Shown here: positions 10,422-18,577 of the stretch, piece after piece | Layout of the letters: each line of letters opens with the position of its first letter | Position numbering within the stretch: the stretch's first letter is position 1 | Assembly: GCF_000422825.1 (NCBI RefSeq) | Contig: NZ_AUGU01000013.1 | Coordinates: 310,001-374,000, forward strand | Source: Nocardioides insulae DSM 17944 | GTDB lineage: Bacteria > Actinomycetota > Actinomycetes > Propionibacteriales > Nocardioidaceae | Reading direction: 5' to 3' | Length of the DNA: 64,000 nucleotides | Translations under genes and position numbers: made by a program | Notes under the pieces: model-generated | Databases searched by the model: none | What the model saw: the letters and a program-made list of their open reading frames with translations, nothing else | Told to the model about the DNA's origin: nothing

Positions 10422-10946
10422 TCACGGCCTCCACTCCAGGTGGATGTCGGGGGCCCTCTCCTCGTTCTCCGAACCGTCCGTGCGGGTGACCTCGACGAGG
10501 CCGTGCCGGGCGTAGAAGGCTCGTGCGGGGAGGTTCGACTCGAAGACCCACAGGCCGAATCCGTCCGGACGCAGGGCCTTGACCAGGTCGAGGAGCATCC
10601 CTCCCACACCGCTGCGCTGAGCGGCGGGCTCGACGTAGAGCCCGTCCAGCCAGGTGCGGGTGAACAACGCGAAGCCTGCGACCCGGCCTCCGGTCTCGAC
10701 GAGCCAGGCCTCGTGCTCGCCGTCCGCGAGCCGCGCCGCGAACCAAGAGCGGTCCTCTGCGTTGGTGTGCAGTGCCGCCGGCATGGACGGTACGGCGGCC
10801 GCCCGGGTGGCCGAGTACAGATCCGCGATGCCGACGACGTCCGCGGGCCCGGCTGCTCGCAGCTGAAGGTCCCCGGGATCTCCGGCCGCGGTGTGCCGGG
10901 TCAGCCGGGTGGGCTCAGTGGGCTTCACGGATGATGTCGAGCGCAC
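10422..10946 (-). CDS. GNAT-family N-acetyltransferase
   Basis: About 174 residues with a complete GNAT core: an N-terminal [18 protein letters not shown], central [21 protein letters not shown] (acetyl-CoA binding QRSGVG loop), and C-terminal [13 protein letters not shown]. Substrate unknown. It overlaps the 3' end of rluD by 14 to 32 bp depending on whether GTG 10928 or GTG 10946 is the start; neither has a clear ribosome-binding site, so translation may be coupled to rluD. Confidence 0.88.
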   Translation of the reverse strand: MRSTSSVKPTEPTRLTRHTAAGDPGDLQLRAAGPADVVGIADLYSATRAAAVPSMPAALHTNAEDRSWFAARLADGEHEAWLVETGGRVAGFALFTRTWLDGLYVEPAAQRSGVGGMLLDLVKALRPDGFGLWVFESNLPARAFYARHGLVEVTRTDGSENEERAPDIHLEWRP

Positions 10947-11853
10947 CCTGCAGGTCGTCGGGGTACGTCGAGCGGTAGGTCACGTGGTCACCGGTGTCAG
11001 GGTGCTCGAAACCGAGCTCGACGGCATGGAGCCATTGCCGCTCCAGCCCCACCCGGCGGGCCAGGGTGGGGTCGGCACCGTAGGTCAGATCCCCGAGGCA
11101 GGGGTGCTTGAGCGCACTCATGTGCACTCGGATCTGGTGGGTCCGGCCGGTCTCGAGATGGATCTCGAGCAGGCTGGCGAACCGGTGTGCCTCGAGAGTC
11201 TCGTAGTGAGTCACGCTGTGCCGACCGTCGGCACGGACCGCGAACTTGTAGTCGTATTTGGGGTTGCGACCGATGGGTGCGTCGACGGTGCCCTTGAGCG
11301 GATCGGGGTATCCCTGGACCAGCGCGTGGTAGGTCTTGTCGACGGTGCGGTAGCGGAAGGCGTTCTTGAGCACGGAGTAGGAGTGCTCGGACTTCGCGAT
11401 CACCATGACACCCGAGGTACCGACGTCCAGGCGCTGCACGATGCCCTCGCGCTCCCGGGCTCCGCTGGTGGAGATCCGGAACCCGGCGCCCGCCAGGTGC
11501 CCGACGACCGTCGGACCGCTCCACCCCGGACTGGGGTGGACGGCGACGCCGACCGGCTTGTCGATCACGACGATGGCGTCGTCGTCGTGGATGATCTTGA
11601 TCCCCTCGACGATCTCCGGGACCACCTCCAGCGGGTCCACGACGGCGGGGATGGTCACCTCGAGCATGCTGCCGGGGACGACCCGCTCGCTCTTGCTCAC
11701 ACCCTCGCCGTCGATCAGCACGTGTCCCTCGGTGACGAGTTCGGCCGCTCGGGTCCGGGAGAACCCGAACATCCGTGCCAGTGCCGCGTCGACCCGCTCG
11801 CCCGCCATCCCGTCCGGCACGAGCAGGGTACGTCGCTCGACCTCGGTCGTCAC
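10915..11853 (-). CDS. rluD: RluA-family pseudouridine synthase (RluD-like)
   Basis: Modifies uridines in 23S rRNA, by homology to RluD. The protein is 312 residues from GTG 11853, which overlaps the lspA stop in a GTGA. An S4 RNA-binding domain (about residues 15-75: [17 protein letters not shown]) precedes the synthase domain with [16 protein letters not shown], where Asp is the catalytic residue, and [13 protein letters not shown]. It belongs to the lspA-rluD unit typical of actinobacteria. Confidence 0.94.
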   Translation of the reverse strand: MTTEVERRTLLVPDGMAGERVDAALARMFGFSRTRAAELVTEGHVLIDGEGVSKSERVVPGSMLEVTIPAVVDPLEVVPEIVEGIKIIHDDDAIVVIDKPVGVAVHPSPGWSGPTVVGHLAGAGFRISTSGAREREGIVQRLDVGTSGVMVIAKSEHSYSVLKNAFRYRTVDKTYHALVQGYPDPLKGTVDAPIGRNPKYDYKFAVRADGRHSVTHYETLEAHRFASLLEIHLETGRTHQIRVHMSALKHPCLGDLTYGADPTLARRVGLERQWLHAVELGFEHPDTGDHVTYRSTYPDDLQGALDIIREAH

Positions 11854-12422
11854 TCCGCCACCTCGCCGGTGGTGTGCTCCCGGGTGCCGTCGATCCCCAC
11901 ACCCCGGAATGCCTGCAGGATGATCGCGATCACCCCGGCCGTGATGCACATGTCGGCGACGTTGAAGACCGGCCAGTTCGGCAGCATCAGGAAGTCGATG
12001 ACGTGACCGTGGAACGCACTGGGCGGCTGGATCAGCCGATCCATCAGGTTGCCGGTGATGCCGGCCAGGAGAAGCCCCAGCCCGATCGCCCACAGCAGCG
12101 ACCCGACCCGTCGCGAGATCCACAGCACGACACCTGTCGCCACGATCGCCAGGCAGGTGATGTACGGCGTCAGCTCGGTGCCGGTGCTGAAGGCCGCGCC
12201 CGGGTTGTGGGTCAGGTTGAGCTGGAGCAGTTCGCCCACGACCTCGACGGGGGGCTCCCCGTCCAGTCGGTCCAGGGCGATCGCCTTGGTGATCTGGTCA
12301 AGGGCCAGCCCCGCCGCCGCCACCAGGGCGAAGACCAGCCACAGCCCCAAGGAACGGGGCCTCCGGGTCGCGGACCTGTCGGGTGCTTCGTCGCTCAGCG
12401 ACGTTCCTCGCGCTGCTTGCAT
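11850..12422 (-). CDS. lspA: Lipoprotein signal peptidase (signal peptidase II)
   Basis: Membrane aspartyl protease that cleaves the signal peptide of lipoproteins after lipidation. The protein is 190 residues with four hydrophobic helices and the motifs DQITK, NPGAAFS, GNLMDR and FNVADMCI; the Asp residues of the last two form the active pair. The N-terminal 27 residues before the first helix are longer than usual. The best ATG (12422) lies 28 bp inside the upstream zinc-finger gene; no other start fits better. Confidence 0.93.
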   Translation of the reverse strand: MQAARGTSLSDEAPDRSATRRPRSLGLWLVFALVAAAGLALDQITKAIALDRLDGEPPVEVVGELLQLNLTHNPGAAFSTGTELTPYITCLAIVATGVVLWISRRVGSLLWAIGLGLLLAGITGNLMDRLIQPPSAFHGHVIDFLMLPNWPVFNVADMCITAGVIAIILQAFRGVGIDGTREHTTGEVAE

Positions 12423-12823
12423 GTCATGCACAGTGTCGCACGGGGGAAGGCCATCAGGCGCATCTTCCCGATCGGTTGACCACACGACTCGCACACGCCG
12501 TAGGTGCCGTGGTCGATCCGACCCAGAGCACGCTCGATCTGGGCCAGCTTGTCACGCTCGCTGCTCACCACGGTGAGCTCGTGATCGCGCTCGAAGCTGG
12601 TGGCTCCCATGTCGGCCTGGTCATGGCCGGCTCCGTCCCCGGAGTCCTTCATCAGCCCGGAGAGCTCTGCCTCCTGGGCGGTGAGGAAGGCCAGGCTGTG
12701 ACCCTGTTGTTCCCTCAGCTCCGCGATGACCTCCGCGAGCTCCTCCTCGGTCCACGGATCCTCGCCGTCCACCACCACCAGCGCTTGGGCTTCGATCTGG
12801 GACACCGCTGCCTTTTTCGCCAC
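12395..12823 (-). CDS. TraR/DksA-type zinc-finger protein
   Basis: A 142-residue protein of the DksA/TraR superfamily that in other bacteria binds RNA polymerase through its secondary channel. It has an N-terminal acidic helical region (EELAEVIAELREQQ) that can form a coiled coil and a C-terminal four-cysteine zinc finger, CESC then CMTC spaced by 17 residues. I choose GTG 12823, with a GAGAAAGCGAG purine tract upstream; frames extend further but without family character. It overlaps lspA. Confidence 0.88.
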   Translation of the reverse strand: MAKKAAVSQIEAQALVVVDGEDPWTEEELAEVIAELREQQGHSLAFLTAQEAELSGLMKDSGDGAGHDQADMGATSFERDHELTVVSSERDKLAQIERALGRIDHGTYGVCESCGQPIGKMRLMAFPRATLCMTCKQREERR

Positions 12824-12979
12824 GACGCTCGCTTTCTCGAATGAAGGTTGGATGAGGGTAGCGGCACCGGGGGAACTACTCAATCGACCGCGCCGGGTTC
12901 TGGACAGGTTCTGGGCACGTACTGGGCACGTTTTCGTGCAGTCGGGTGCCCGGCCGTTCCTCACCGCGACGGCGAACGA

Positions 12980-13016
12980 CGAAGCCGGTCGGCCCCAGGG
13001 GGACCGACCGGCTTCG
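12980..13016 (-). terminator. Hairpin terminator downstream of wag31
   Basis: A perfect 13-bp inverted repeat, CGAAGCCGGTCGG and CCGACCGGCTTCG, with an 11-nt loop, 23 bp after the wag31 stop. There is no U tract, which is common for actinobacterial terminators. It separates the dcw transcripts from the TraR-type gene. Confidence 0.7.
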
Positions 13017-13038
13017 CGAAAGCGGATGTGGAGAGGCC

Positions 13039-13791
13039 TCAGCCCTCGTCCTCGCCCAGGATCGAGCGGAGCCGCTTGGGCGCCGGAGCGACGTCGGCGT
13101 TCGGCGAGGAGGGCTCCTCACCGGAGCTGTTGAGCGACTCCAGTTGCTGGGTGAAGTAGCTCTTGAGCCGCGAACGGTACTCGCGCTCGAAGTTGCGCAG
13201 CGTGTCCACCTCGGTGGTCAGCGCGTCCTTCTCCCGCTCGAGGTCGCCGAAGAGCTGCTGGCGGCGCTCAGCGGTCTCGGAGTCGAGCATCTGCGCGCGG
13301 GTGCGGGCATCGGACTCGAGGCGGTCGGCCTTGGTCTTCGCCTCGGACTCGAGCCGCTCCGCCTTGGTACGGGCCTCGCCGACGATCTTGTCGGCGTCGT
13401 TCTTGGCGCCCTCGACGACCTCATCGGCGTTGCGGGTCGCGATCTCGAGCAGTCGGGCAGCGGCGTTGGACGCCTGCGAGACGGTCTCGACACGGATCGT
13501 CTCCACGCCACCGCCGGCGGCCTGAGCAGCCGGAGCCGGGGCGGGCGCCGGGGTCGGCGCTGCGACCGGAGCCGGGGTGGGAGCCGCCGCCGGTGCCGGC
13601 TTGACGGCACCACTACCGGCACTCTGCGCCGCGGAGAGCTTCGACCGCAGGTCGTCGTTCTCCTTCGTGAGACGCGCGAGCTCTGCCTCGACCTCGTCCA
13701 GGAACTGGTCGACCTCACCCATGTCGTAGCCCTCGCGAAGGCGGACGGGAGTGAATCGCTTGTTGCTCACGTCCTCAGGCGTCAGCGGCAT
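13039..13791 (-). CDS. wag31: DivIVA/Wag31 polar growth protein
   Basis: Cytoskeletal-like protein that marks the cell poles and guides tip growth and septum placement in actinobacteria. It is 250 residues: an N-terminal DivIVA domain (MPLTPEDVSNKRFTPVRLREGYD, membrane-binding), a central Ala/Pro low-complexity linker (about 60-95), and a long coiled coil (about 100-225) with repeated AKTKADRLESDARTRA-type heptads. ATG 13791 has GGTGAGG just upstream and fits the family start better than the in-frame codon at 13803. It is the last gene of the division cluster. Confidence 0.96.
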   Translation of the reverse strand: MPLTPEDVSNKRFTPVRLREGYDMGEVDQFLDEVEAELARLTKENDDLRSKLSAAQSAGSGAVKPAPAAAPTPAPVAAPTPAPAPAPAAQAAGGGVETIRVETVSQASNAAARLLEIATRNADEVVEGAKNDADKIVGEARTKAERLESEAKTKADRLESDARTRAQMLDSETAERRQQLFGDLEREKDALTTEVDTLRNFEREYRSRLKSYFTQQLESLNSSGEEPSSPNADVAPAPKRLRSILGEDEG

Positions 13792-13920
13792 GACCTCACC
13801 CATTCATAGTTCGATTGACGTTGAGAAGTCTGATCGTTGTTGCGTTGGTGCACGTCGAACTCTAGACCCGGATCGCCCAGGGACCGACATGGGGCGCTGC
13901 CCCGCGAGACCGCGGGAGGG
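13792..13920 (-). promoter_or_regulatory. Probable wag31 promoter region
   Basis: A 129-bp gap between yggT and wag31 with an AT-richer stretch (minus strand: CTTCTCAACGTCAATCGAACTATGAAT) before the GGTGAGG ribosome-binding site. This suggests wag31 has its own promoter. I cannot assign -35 and -10 boxes with certainty. Confidence 0.4.
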
Positions 13921-14214
13921 TCAGAGCCCGAACACGGTGCTGTTGACCTGCACCAGGATGTAGGCCCCCAGCAACACGATCAAGAAGCTGAGGTCCAAGG
14001 AGATCTGCCCCAGGCGGAGCGGCGGGATGACCCGGCGCAGCGCCTTGATCGGGGGGTCGGTCGTCGAGTAGACGGCCTCCAGGATCACCAGCAGGACGCC
14101 GCTCGGGGTCCAGGAGCGGGCGAAGACCTGCACCCAGTCGACCACGAACCGGATCCACAAGAGCGCGATGAACACCATCAAGGCGATGTGGATCACGAGT
14201 CCGACGACCTGCAT
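13921..14214 (-). CDS. yggT: YggT-family membrane protein
   Basis: A 97-residue protein with two hydrophobic helices flanking the conserved family loop with TDPPIKALRRVIPP and a second half LDLSFLIVLLG. YggT proteins regularly sit between sepF and divIVA, and a role in envelope or division is suspected. The ATG at 14214 is preceded at 7 nt by TAGGGT, so the gene may also be transcribed without a leader. Confidence 0.92.
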   Translation of the reverse strand: MQVVGLVIHIALMVFIALLWIRFVVDWVQVFARSWTPSGVLLVILEAVYSTTDPPIKALRRVIPPLRLGQISLDLSFLIVLLGAYILVQVNSTVFGL

Positions 14215-14221
14215 GAGATGA

Positions 14222-14227
14222 ACCCTA
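14222..14227 (-). promoter_or_regulatory. Probable -10 element of yggT (leaderless)
   Basis: TAGGGT on the minus strand ends 7 nt before the yggT ATG, with no ribosome-binding site. This predicts an internal promoter for yggT and wag31 within the cluster. Confidence 0.5.
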
Positions 14228-14297
14228 CGGAGTGGCTGGTGAGGTGCTGCCCCCGGGTCGGCACCGCAACACTCGGCGGATCCGATCCCGACGTGGA

Positions 14298-14786
14298 TCA
14301 GCTCTGGTTGAAGAAGCCGCCCTCGGCGATCCGCGCCTTGTCCTCGGCGGCCACCGACACGTTGGGAGGACTGAGCAGGAAGACCTTGTGGGTGATCCGC
14401 TCGATGTCTCCGCGGGTGGCGAAGGTCAGCCCGGCCGCGAAGTCGACCAGACGCTTGGCGTCGCTGTCGACCATCTCGGAGAGGTTCATGATCACCGGGG
14501 TGCCCTCGCGGTAGTTCTCACCGACCGCACGCGCCTCGTTGTAGGTGGTCGGGTGGAGGGTGACGATCCGGGACAGCTCGGCAACGGTCGACACCGGCTG
14601 CGAGCGTCGCCGCTCGGCCAGGTCGGCCACCGGCGCCGGAGCAGGCCGCGACGGGGCCACCGGCTCTCGGGTCGGGGCCTGGTTGCCCTGGTTGGGCTGG
14701 TTGGTCTGGTCATCGATCTGGTCGAACCGACCCGTGTCCTCGAGCAGGCCGAGGTACTCGCCGATCCTGCGCATCGCGCCGCTCAT
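14298..14786 (-). CDS. sepF: Cell division protein SepF
   Basis: Membrane-binding protein that tethers FtsZ in Gram-positive bacteria lacking FtsA. The protein is 162 residues: an N-terminal amphipathic helix (MRRIGEYLGLLED), a Gln/Asn/Pro-rich linker (about 20-60), and the globular SepF domain with VTLHPTTYNEARAVG, GTPVIMNLSEMVDSDAKRLVDF and FLLSPPNV. ATG 14786 is chosen because GGAAAGG precedes it by 9 nt; an ATG at 14804 is possible. Confidence 0.95.
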   Translation of the reverse strand: MSGAMRRIGEYLGLLEDTGRFDQIDDQTNQPNQGNQAPTREPVAPSRPAPAPVADLAERRRSQPVSTVAELSRIVTLHPTTYNEARAVGENYREGTPVIMNLSEMVDSDAKRLVDFAAGLTFATRGDIERITHKVFLLSPPNVSVAAEDKARIAEGGFFNQS

Positions 14787-14847
14787 GACAGGGTGCCTTT
14801 CCATGTGGCCGTCCGGTCATTCGGACGGGCTGAAACTGTTCTGGACA

Positions 14848-15546
14848 TTAGCCGACCGGTGGCCTCGAACCGAGGACCGCGGAACCGATGCGAACGTGTG
14901 TCGCACCAGCCGCCACGGCCTGCTCGAGATCACCGCTCATCCCGGCCGAGAGGACCTCGGCGCGGGGGTGTTCGAGAAGGAACGCCGCCCGGATCTCCGC
15001 GAGCCGGTCGAAGGACTCACGGGGCTCCTCCCCCAGTGGTGCCACGGCCATCAGGCCCCGCAACGAGAGCCCCTCGGTGCTTGCCGCGGCGGCAGCGAGC
15101 TGCGCCAACTCCTCCGGCGGTACGCCGGCACGGTGCTCGCGTCCCGGCGGGTCGAGGCTGACCTGGAGGAGCACGTCGAGGGTGATCCCTCGCGCCAGGG
15201 CTCCCTTGGCCAGGCGCGGCAGCAATTGGGCCCGGTCCACCGACTCGACGAGGTCCGCATAGGACGCGACCGCGGCGGCCTTGTTGGACTGGAGCCCGCC
15301 GATGAAGTGCCAGGACAGATCGAGGTCGCTGACCTCGGCCGCCTTGGCCTGCGCTTCCTGGTGACGATTCTCACCGACCTCGCGGACGCCCAGGTCAGCG
15401 AGGATGCGGACGTCTGAGGCCGGGAAGAACTTGGTCACCACCACCAGTTCGACCTCCCCCGGGGGACGGCCGGCGGCCCGCTCGGCCGCCGCGATCCGGG
15501 CACGCACCTCGGCTAGCCCGGCGGCGATCTCCTCATGCCTGCTCAC
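14848..15546 (-). CDS. YggS-family PLP homeostasis protein
   Basis: Alanine-racemase-like TIM barrel that binds pyridoxal phosphate and controls its free level (PLPBP/YggS family). The 232 residues include VVVTKFFPASDV (PLP lysine), GENRHQEAQAKA, WHFIGGLQSNKA and SAGMSGDLEQAVAAGATHVRIGSA split over the phosphate-binding end. The GTG start at 15546 overlaps the pgeF stop in a GTGA. Its place next to pgeF and sepF is conserved in actinobacteria. Confidence 0.94.
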   Translation of the reverse strand: MSRHEEIAAGLAEVRARIAAAERAAGRPPGEVELVVVTKFFPASDVRILADLGVREVGENRHQEAQAKAAEVSDLDLSWHFIGGLQSNKAAAVASYADLVESVDRAQLLPRLAKGALARGITLDVLLQVSLDPPGREHRAGVPPEELAQLAAAAASTEGLSLRGLMAVAPLGEEPRESFDRLAEIRAAFLLEHPRAEVLSAGMSGDLEQAVAAGATHVRIGSAVLGSRPPVG

Positions 15547-16262
15547 CGCTCACCTCCCCGGATGCGGATGACGCCGGCCTGCCGACCGGCCTGCTCGCCG
15601 TCACGGCGGTAGGAGTAGAGCGACTCCGACTCCAGGGTGCACCCGGCCACCGACTCCACCCGGACCGCCTCGCCCTCCAGTTGGGCGCGCACGCCCGCGC
15701 CGAGGTCCAGGCTCGGTGTGCCCCACCGGGTGGTGGCCCGAGCCGCCGGCAGCTGTGCCGCGACCTCGTCGCACAACGTCTGCGGCACCTCGTAACAGCC
15801 GCCACACACGTGCGGACCGATCCACGCGTGGATGGTGGTGGCACCGAACTCGCGCATCCGCGCCACGGTGGCGGGCACAACACCTCTGACCATCCCCTGC
15901 CGGCCGGCGTGGGCCGCGCCGACGACGCCCGCCCCCGGGTCGGCCAGGAGCACCGGCACGCAGTCCGCGGCACGCACCATCAGCACCACGTCCGGCTCGT
16001 CGGTGACGATGCCGTCGCACTCGGGTCGCACCCCCGGCTCGGCCACCGCGACCTCCCGGCCGTGGACCTGATAGAGGTCGGCCAGCGCGGCACCCGGGGC
16101 GAAGTCCGCGAGCAACAGCTCGTGGTTCTTGGCCTTGGCCGCGTCGTCGTCGCCCCCCGAGACAGCGAGGTTCAACTCGCTCCAGGGGGGTGCGCTGACG
16201 CCGTCGTGCCGGTCGGTGAAGGCCAGATCGACGGAGCCGAGTGTGGCGCGGAAGTGATACAC
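15543..16262 (-). CDS. pgeF: Multicopper-oxidase-like / purine nucleoside phosphorylase (YfiH/PgeF family)
   Basis: A 239-residue YfiH-family protein. Members have been shown to act on purine nucleosides and, in E. coli, to correct wrong amino acids in peptidoglycan precursors. Zinc-binding motifs are visible: QVHG, ADCVPVLLAD, GAAHAGRQG and HVCGGCYEV. The GTG start at 16262 lies 11 nt after the ftsZ stop, so it is probably in the ftsZ transcript. Confidence 0.92.
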   Translation of the reverse strand: MYHFRATLGSVDLAFTDRHDGVSAPPWSELNLAVSGGDDDAAKAKNHELLLADFAPGAALADLYQVHGREVAVAEPGVRPECDGIVTDEPDVVLMVRAADCVPVLLADPGAGVVGAAHAGRQGMVRGVVPATVARMREFGATTIHAWIGPHVCGGCYEVPQTLCDEVAAQLPAARATTRWGTPSLDLGAGVRAQLEGEAVRVESVAGCTLESESLYSYRRDGEQAGRQAGVIRIRGGER

Positions 16263-16273
16263 GGTGTGGAGAC

Positions 16274-17566
16274 CTACTTGAGGAAGTCCGGGACGTCCAG
16301 GTCGTCCTCGTCGGTGGGCAGAGCCGGGGCGACCGGCCGCTGGGCCGGACGCTGCGCCTGCTGCTCGGAGGGGTGGGGGTGGCTCAGCTGCTGCTGTTGC
16401 GGCTGGCTCTGCTGCGGGGCGTACTGCGGAGCGGGCTGCTGCGGCGCAGGCTGTGCGGGAGGGGCCGCGGGTGCCGGCTGGTACTGGACCGGCCCGCCGG
16501 CAGGACGCTCATCGCGACGAGCGGTGGCGGCCGCGAGGGCCTCCCGGTTGTCGGGAGCTGCGGCCGACCTGGCCGCCTCGGGCCGCAACTGACCGGCGCC
16601 CCGCTCGGCACGCTTGGGCATACCGCCGTCGAAGCCGGCCGCGATCACCGTCACCCGCACCTCGTCGCCGAGCGCGTCGTCGATGATGGTGCCGAAGATG
16701 ATGTTGGCGTCGGGGTGCACCGCATCGGCCACCATCGCGGCCGCGGAGTTGATCTCGAAGATGCCGAGGTCCGAGCCGCCGGCGATGGAGAGGAGTACGC
16801 CGTGCGCCCCCTCGATGCTGGCCTCGAGCAGCGGACTGGAGACCGCCATCTCGGCGGCACCGATGGCCCGGTCCTCGCCGCGGGCCGAGCCGATGCCCAT
16901 CAGAGCGGAGCCGGCGTTGCTCATCACGGCCTTGACGTCGGCGAAGTCGACGTTGATCAGGCCGGGGGTGGTGATCAGGTCGGTGATGCCGGAGACACCC
17001 TGCAGCAGGACCTGGTCGGCCTGCTTGAAGGCGTCCAGCACGCTGACGTTGCGATCGCTGATCGACAGCAGCCGGTCGTTGGGGATCACGATGAGGGTGT
17101 CGACCTCCTCGCGGAGTCGCTCGATGCCCTCCTCGGCCGACCCGGCCCGACGGCGTCCCTCGAAGGAGAACGGACGGGTGACCACACCTATGGTCAGCGC
17201 CCCGAGGCTCCGGGCGATCCGGGCGACCACTGGCGCACCACCGGTGCCGGTACCACCGCCCTCACCCGCGGTGACGAAGACCATGTCGGCCCCCTTGATC
17301 ACCTCTTCGATCTCCTCGGCGTGATCCTCAGCGGCCTTGCCGCCCACGTCGGGGTTGGCGCCCGCGCCGAGGCCACGGGTCAGCTCGCGACCGATGTCCA
17401 GCTTGACGTCGGCGTCGCTCATCAGCAGCGCCTGCGCGTCGGTGTTGATGGCGATGAACTCAACGCCCTTCAACCCGACCTCGATCATCCGGTTGACGGC
17501 GTTCACCCCGCCGCCACCAATGCCGACGACCTTGATGATCGCCAGGTAGTTCTGTGCAGCTCCCAC
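16274..17566 (-). CDS. ftsZ: Cell division protein FtsZ
   Basis: Tubulin-like GTPase that forms the Z ring. The 430 residues contain [14 protein letters not shown], the GTP signature [10 protein letters not shown] (about residue 100), and the T7 loop region. A Gln/Pro-rich linker (about 330-410) leads to the C-terminal tail [10 protein letters not shown], which binds SepF/FtsW-type partners. The GTG start at 17566 has AAAGGGCGAG upstream. A long 228-bp leader and palindromes separate it from ftsQ, consistent with separate control. Confidence 0.98.
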   Translation of the reverse strand: MGAAQNYLAIIKVVGIGGGGVNAVNRMIEVGLKGVEFIAINTDAQALLMSDADVKLDIGRELTRGLGAGANPDVGGKAAEDHAEEIEEVIKGADMVFVTAGEGGGTGTGGAPVVARIARSLGALTIGVVTRPFSFEGRRRAGSAEEGIERLREEVDTLIVIPNDRLLSISDRNVSVLDAFKQADQVLLQGVSGITDLITTPGLINVDFADVKAVMSNAGSALMGIGSARGEDRAIGAAEMAVSSPLLEASIEGAHGVLLSIAGGSDLGIFEINSAAAMVADAVHPDANIIFGTIIDDALGDEVRVTVIAAGFDGGMPKRAERGAGQLRPEAARSAAAPDNREALAAATARRDERPAGGPVQYQPAPAAPPAQPAPQQPAPQYAPQQSQPQQQQLSHPHPSEQQAQRPAQRPVAPALPTDEDDLDVPDFLK

Positions 17567-17647
17567 GGTGCTCGCCCTTTCGGATGGTGGTGCAGTTGTC
17601 TCGCGGTGGTGCCTTGCTCGGTCTGCCCGAGGAATCCCTGAACCTTG

Positions 17648-17678
17648 ACCCTCAACCTGAGGGTTATAGTTATGTCAA
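17648..17678 (-). promoter_or_regulatory. Palindrome and -35-like element upstream of ftsZ
   Basis: An inverted repeat ACCCTCA-ACC-TGAGGGT (17648-17664) lies in an AT-rich patch. On the minus strand a TTGACA hexamer (17678-17673) stands immediately upstream. This looks like a promoter with an operator overlapping the spacer and -10. The shape recalls MerR-family operators; the MerR-type activator FtsR controls ftsZ in Corynebacterium, so it is a candidate ligand, by inference only. Confidence 0.5.
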
Positions 17679-17700
17679 CCTCGTCACGCGGAAGACATTA

Positions 17701-17742
17701 GGGGTCGCGACCCCGACGATCGGGAAGACACGCGGCGCGTGT
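17701..17742. repeat. Two adjacent palindromes between ftsQ and ftsZ
   Basis: GGGGTCGCGACCCC (17701-17714) is a perfect 14-bp palindrome, and ACACGCGGCGCGTGT (17728-17742) is a perfect inverted repeat around one base. Both lie just after the ftsQ stop and before the ftsZ promoter. They could end ftsQ transcripts or bind a regulator. Confidence 0.5.
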
Positions 17743-17794
17743 CGCGCAGATCTGGCAGACCCGGCGTGATCCGCGTCTCGACCGGGACCGCAGG

Positions 17795-18577
17795 TCAGCC
17801 GGACGTGGTGGGCTGGCCCGGCACCGAGACGTCGTAGACGGCGGCATCCTGCTTCAGCAGGGCCGCGAGCACCTCGCCCTTCTGCTCCGAGTCGGTCGCA
17901 CTCCCCCACACGACACTGCGATCGTCGTCGAGGGCCAACGTGATCTGGTCGACCGACTCGACCTCGATCCGCTGCACCATCGGTGCGACCGTCTCCGGCA
18001 ACGAGGACACCACCTCGGCGGCCTCGGCCAGGGCGTCGGAGTCGGTGCCGGGCGGGGTGACCACCACCGGCAGGCCCTCCGGAGCCCGCTTGTAGTCGAG
18101 GAACAGGACGCCCTCGTCATCCAGCGCGCGGGTCCGCTGCCCGATGTGCACCACCGCGACGGGTTGCCGCTCAACGACCTCGATCCGGACCTGGTCCGGC
18201 CACTGCCGGCTCACGTCCGCCTCGTCCACCTCCGCCAGCGCGGCCACCCGCGCACGCGCCCGATCCAGGTCGACGTCGATCAGTGGGCCGCCGGTCGGTA
18301 CGCCGGCGGCGCGGCGTACCTGCTGCTCGGTGAGCTCCTGGGTGCCGACCACGTCGACACCATCGACCGAGAGCCACGAGGAGAACCACAGCGCCCAGAC
18401 GGCACCGCCGGCCAGCGCCGCGAGGATCAGCACGACCACGACGTAGCGCCACGTCCGCCAACGACGGCGCCACTGTCGCCGCGCGAACGCCTTGCGCTGG
18501 TCGCGCACCGCGGTCTGCTGCGCCTCCTCGATCAACGGGGCCTTCCCTCCTCGCTCCCGCATGCCACGGCCGCTCAC
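17795..18577 (-). CDS. ftsQ: Cell division protein FtsQ
   Basis: Bitopic divisome protein linking FtsL/FtsB to the wall synthases. The 260 residues show a basic cytoplasmic N-terminus (RRQWRRRWRTWR), one transmembrane helix (about 44-66), a POTRA domain starting VDGVDVVGTQELTEQQVRRAAG, and an FtsQ beta domain. The start overlaps the murC stop in a GTGA. It is the last cell-wall/division gene before the ftsZ promoter. Confidence 0.94.
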   Translation of the reverse strand: MSGRGMRERGGKAPLIEEAQQTAVRDQRKAFARRQWRRRWRTWRYVVVVLILAALAGGAVWALWFSSWLSVDGVDVVGTQELTEQQVRRAAGVPTGGPLIDVDLDRARARVAALAEVDEADVSRQWPDQVRIEVVERQPVAVVHIGQRTRALDDEGVLFLDYKRAPEGLPVVVTPPGTDSDALAEAAEVVSSLPETVAPMVQRIEVESVDQITLALDDDRSVVWGSATDSEQKGEVLAALLKQDAAVYDVSVPGQPTTSG

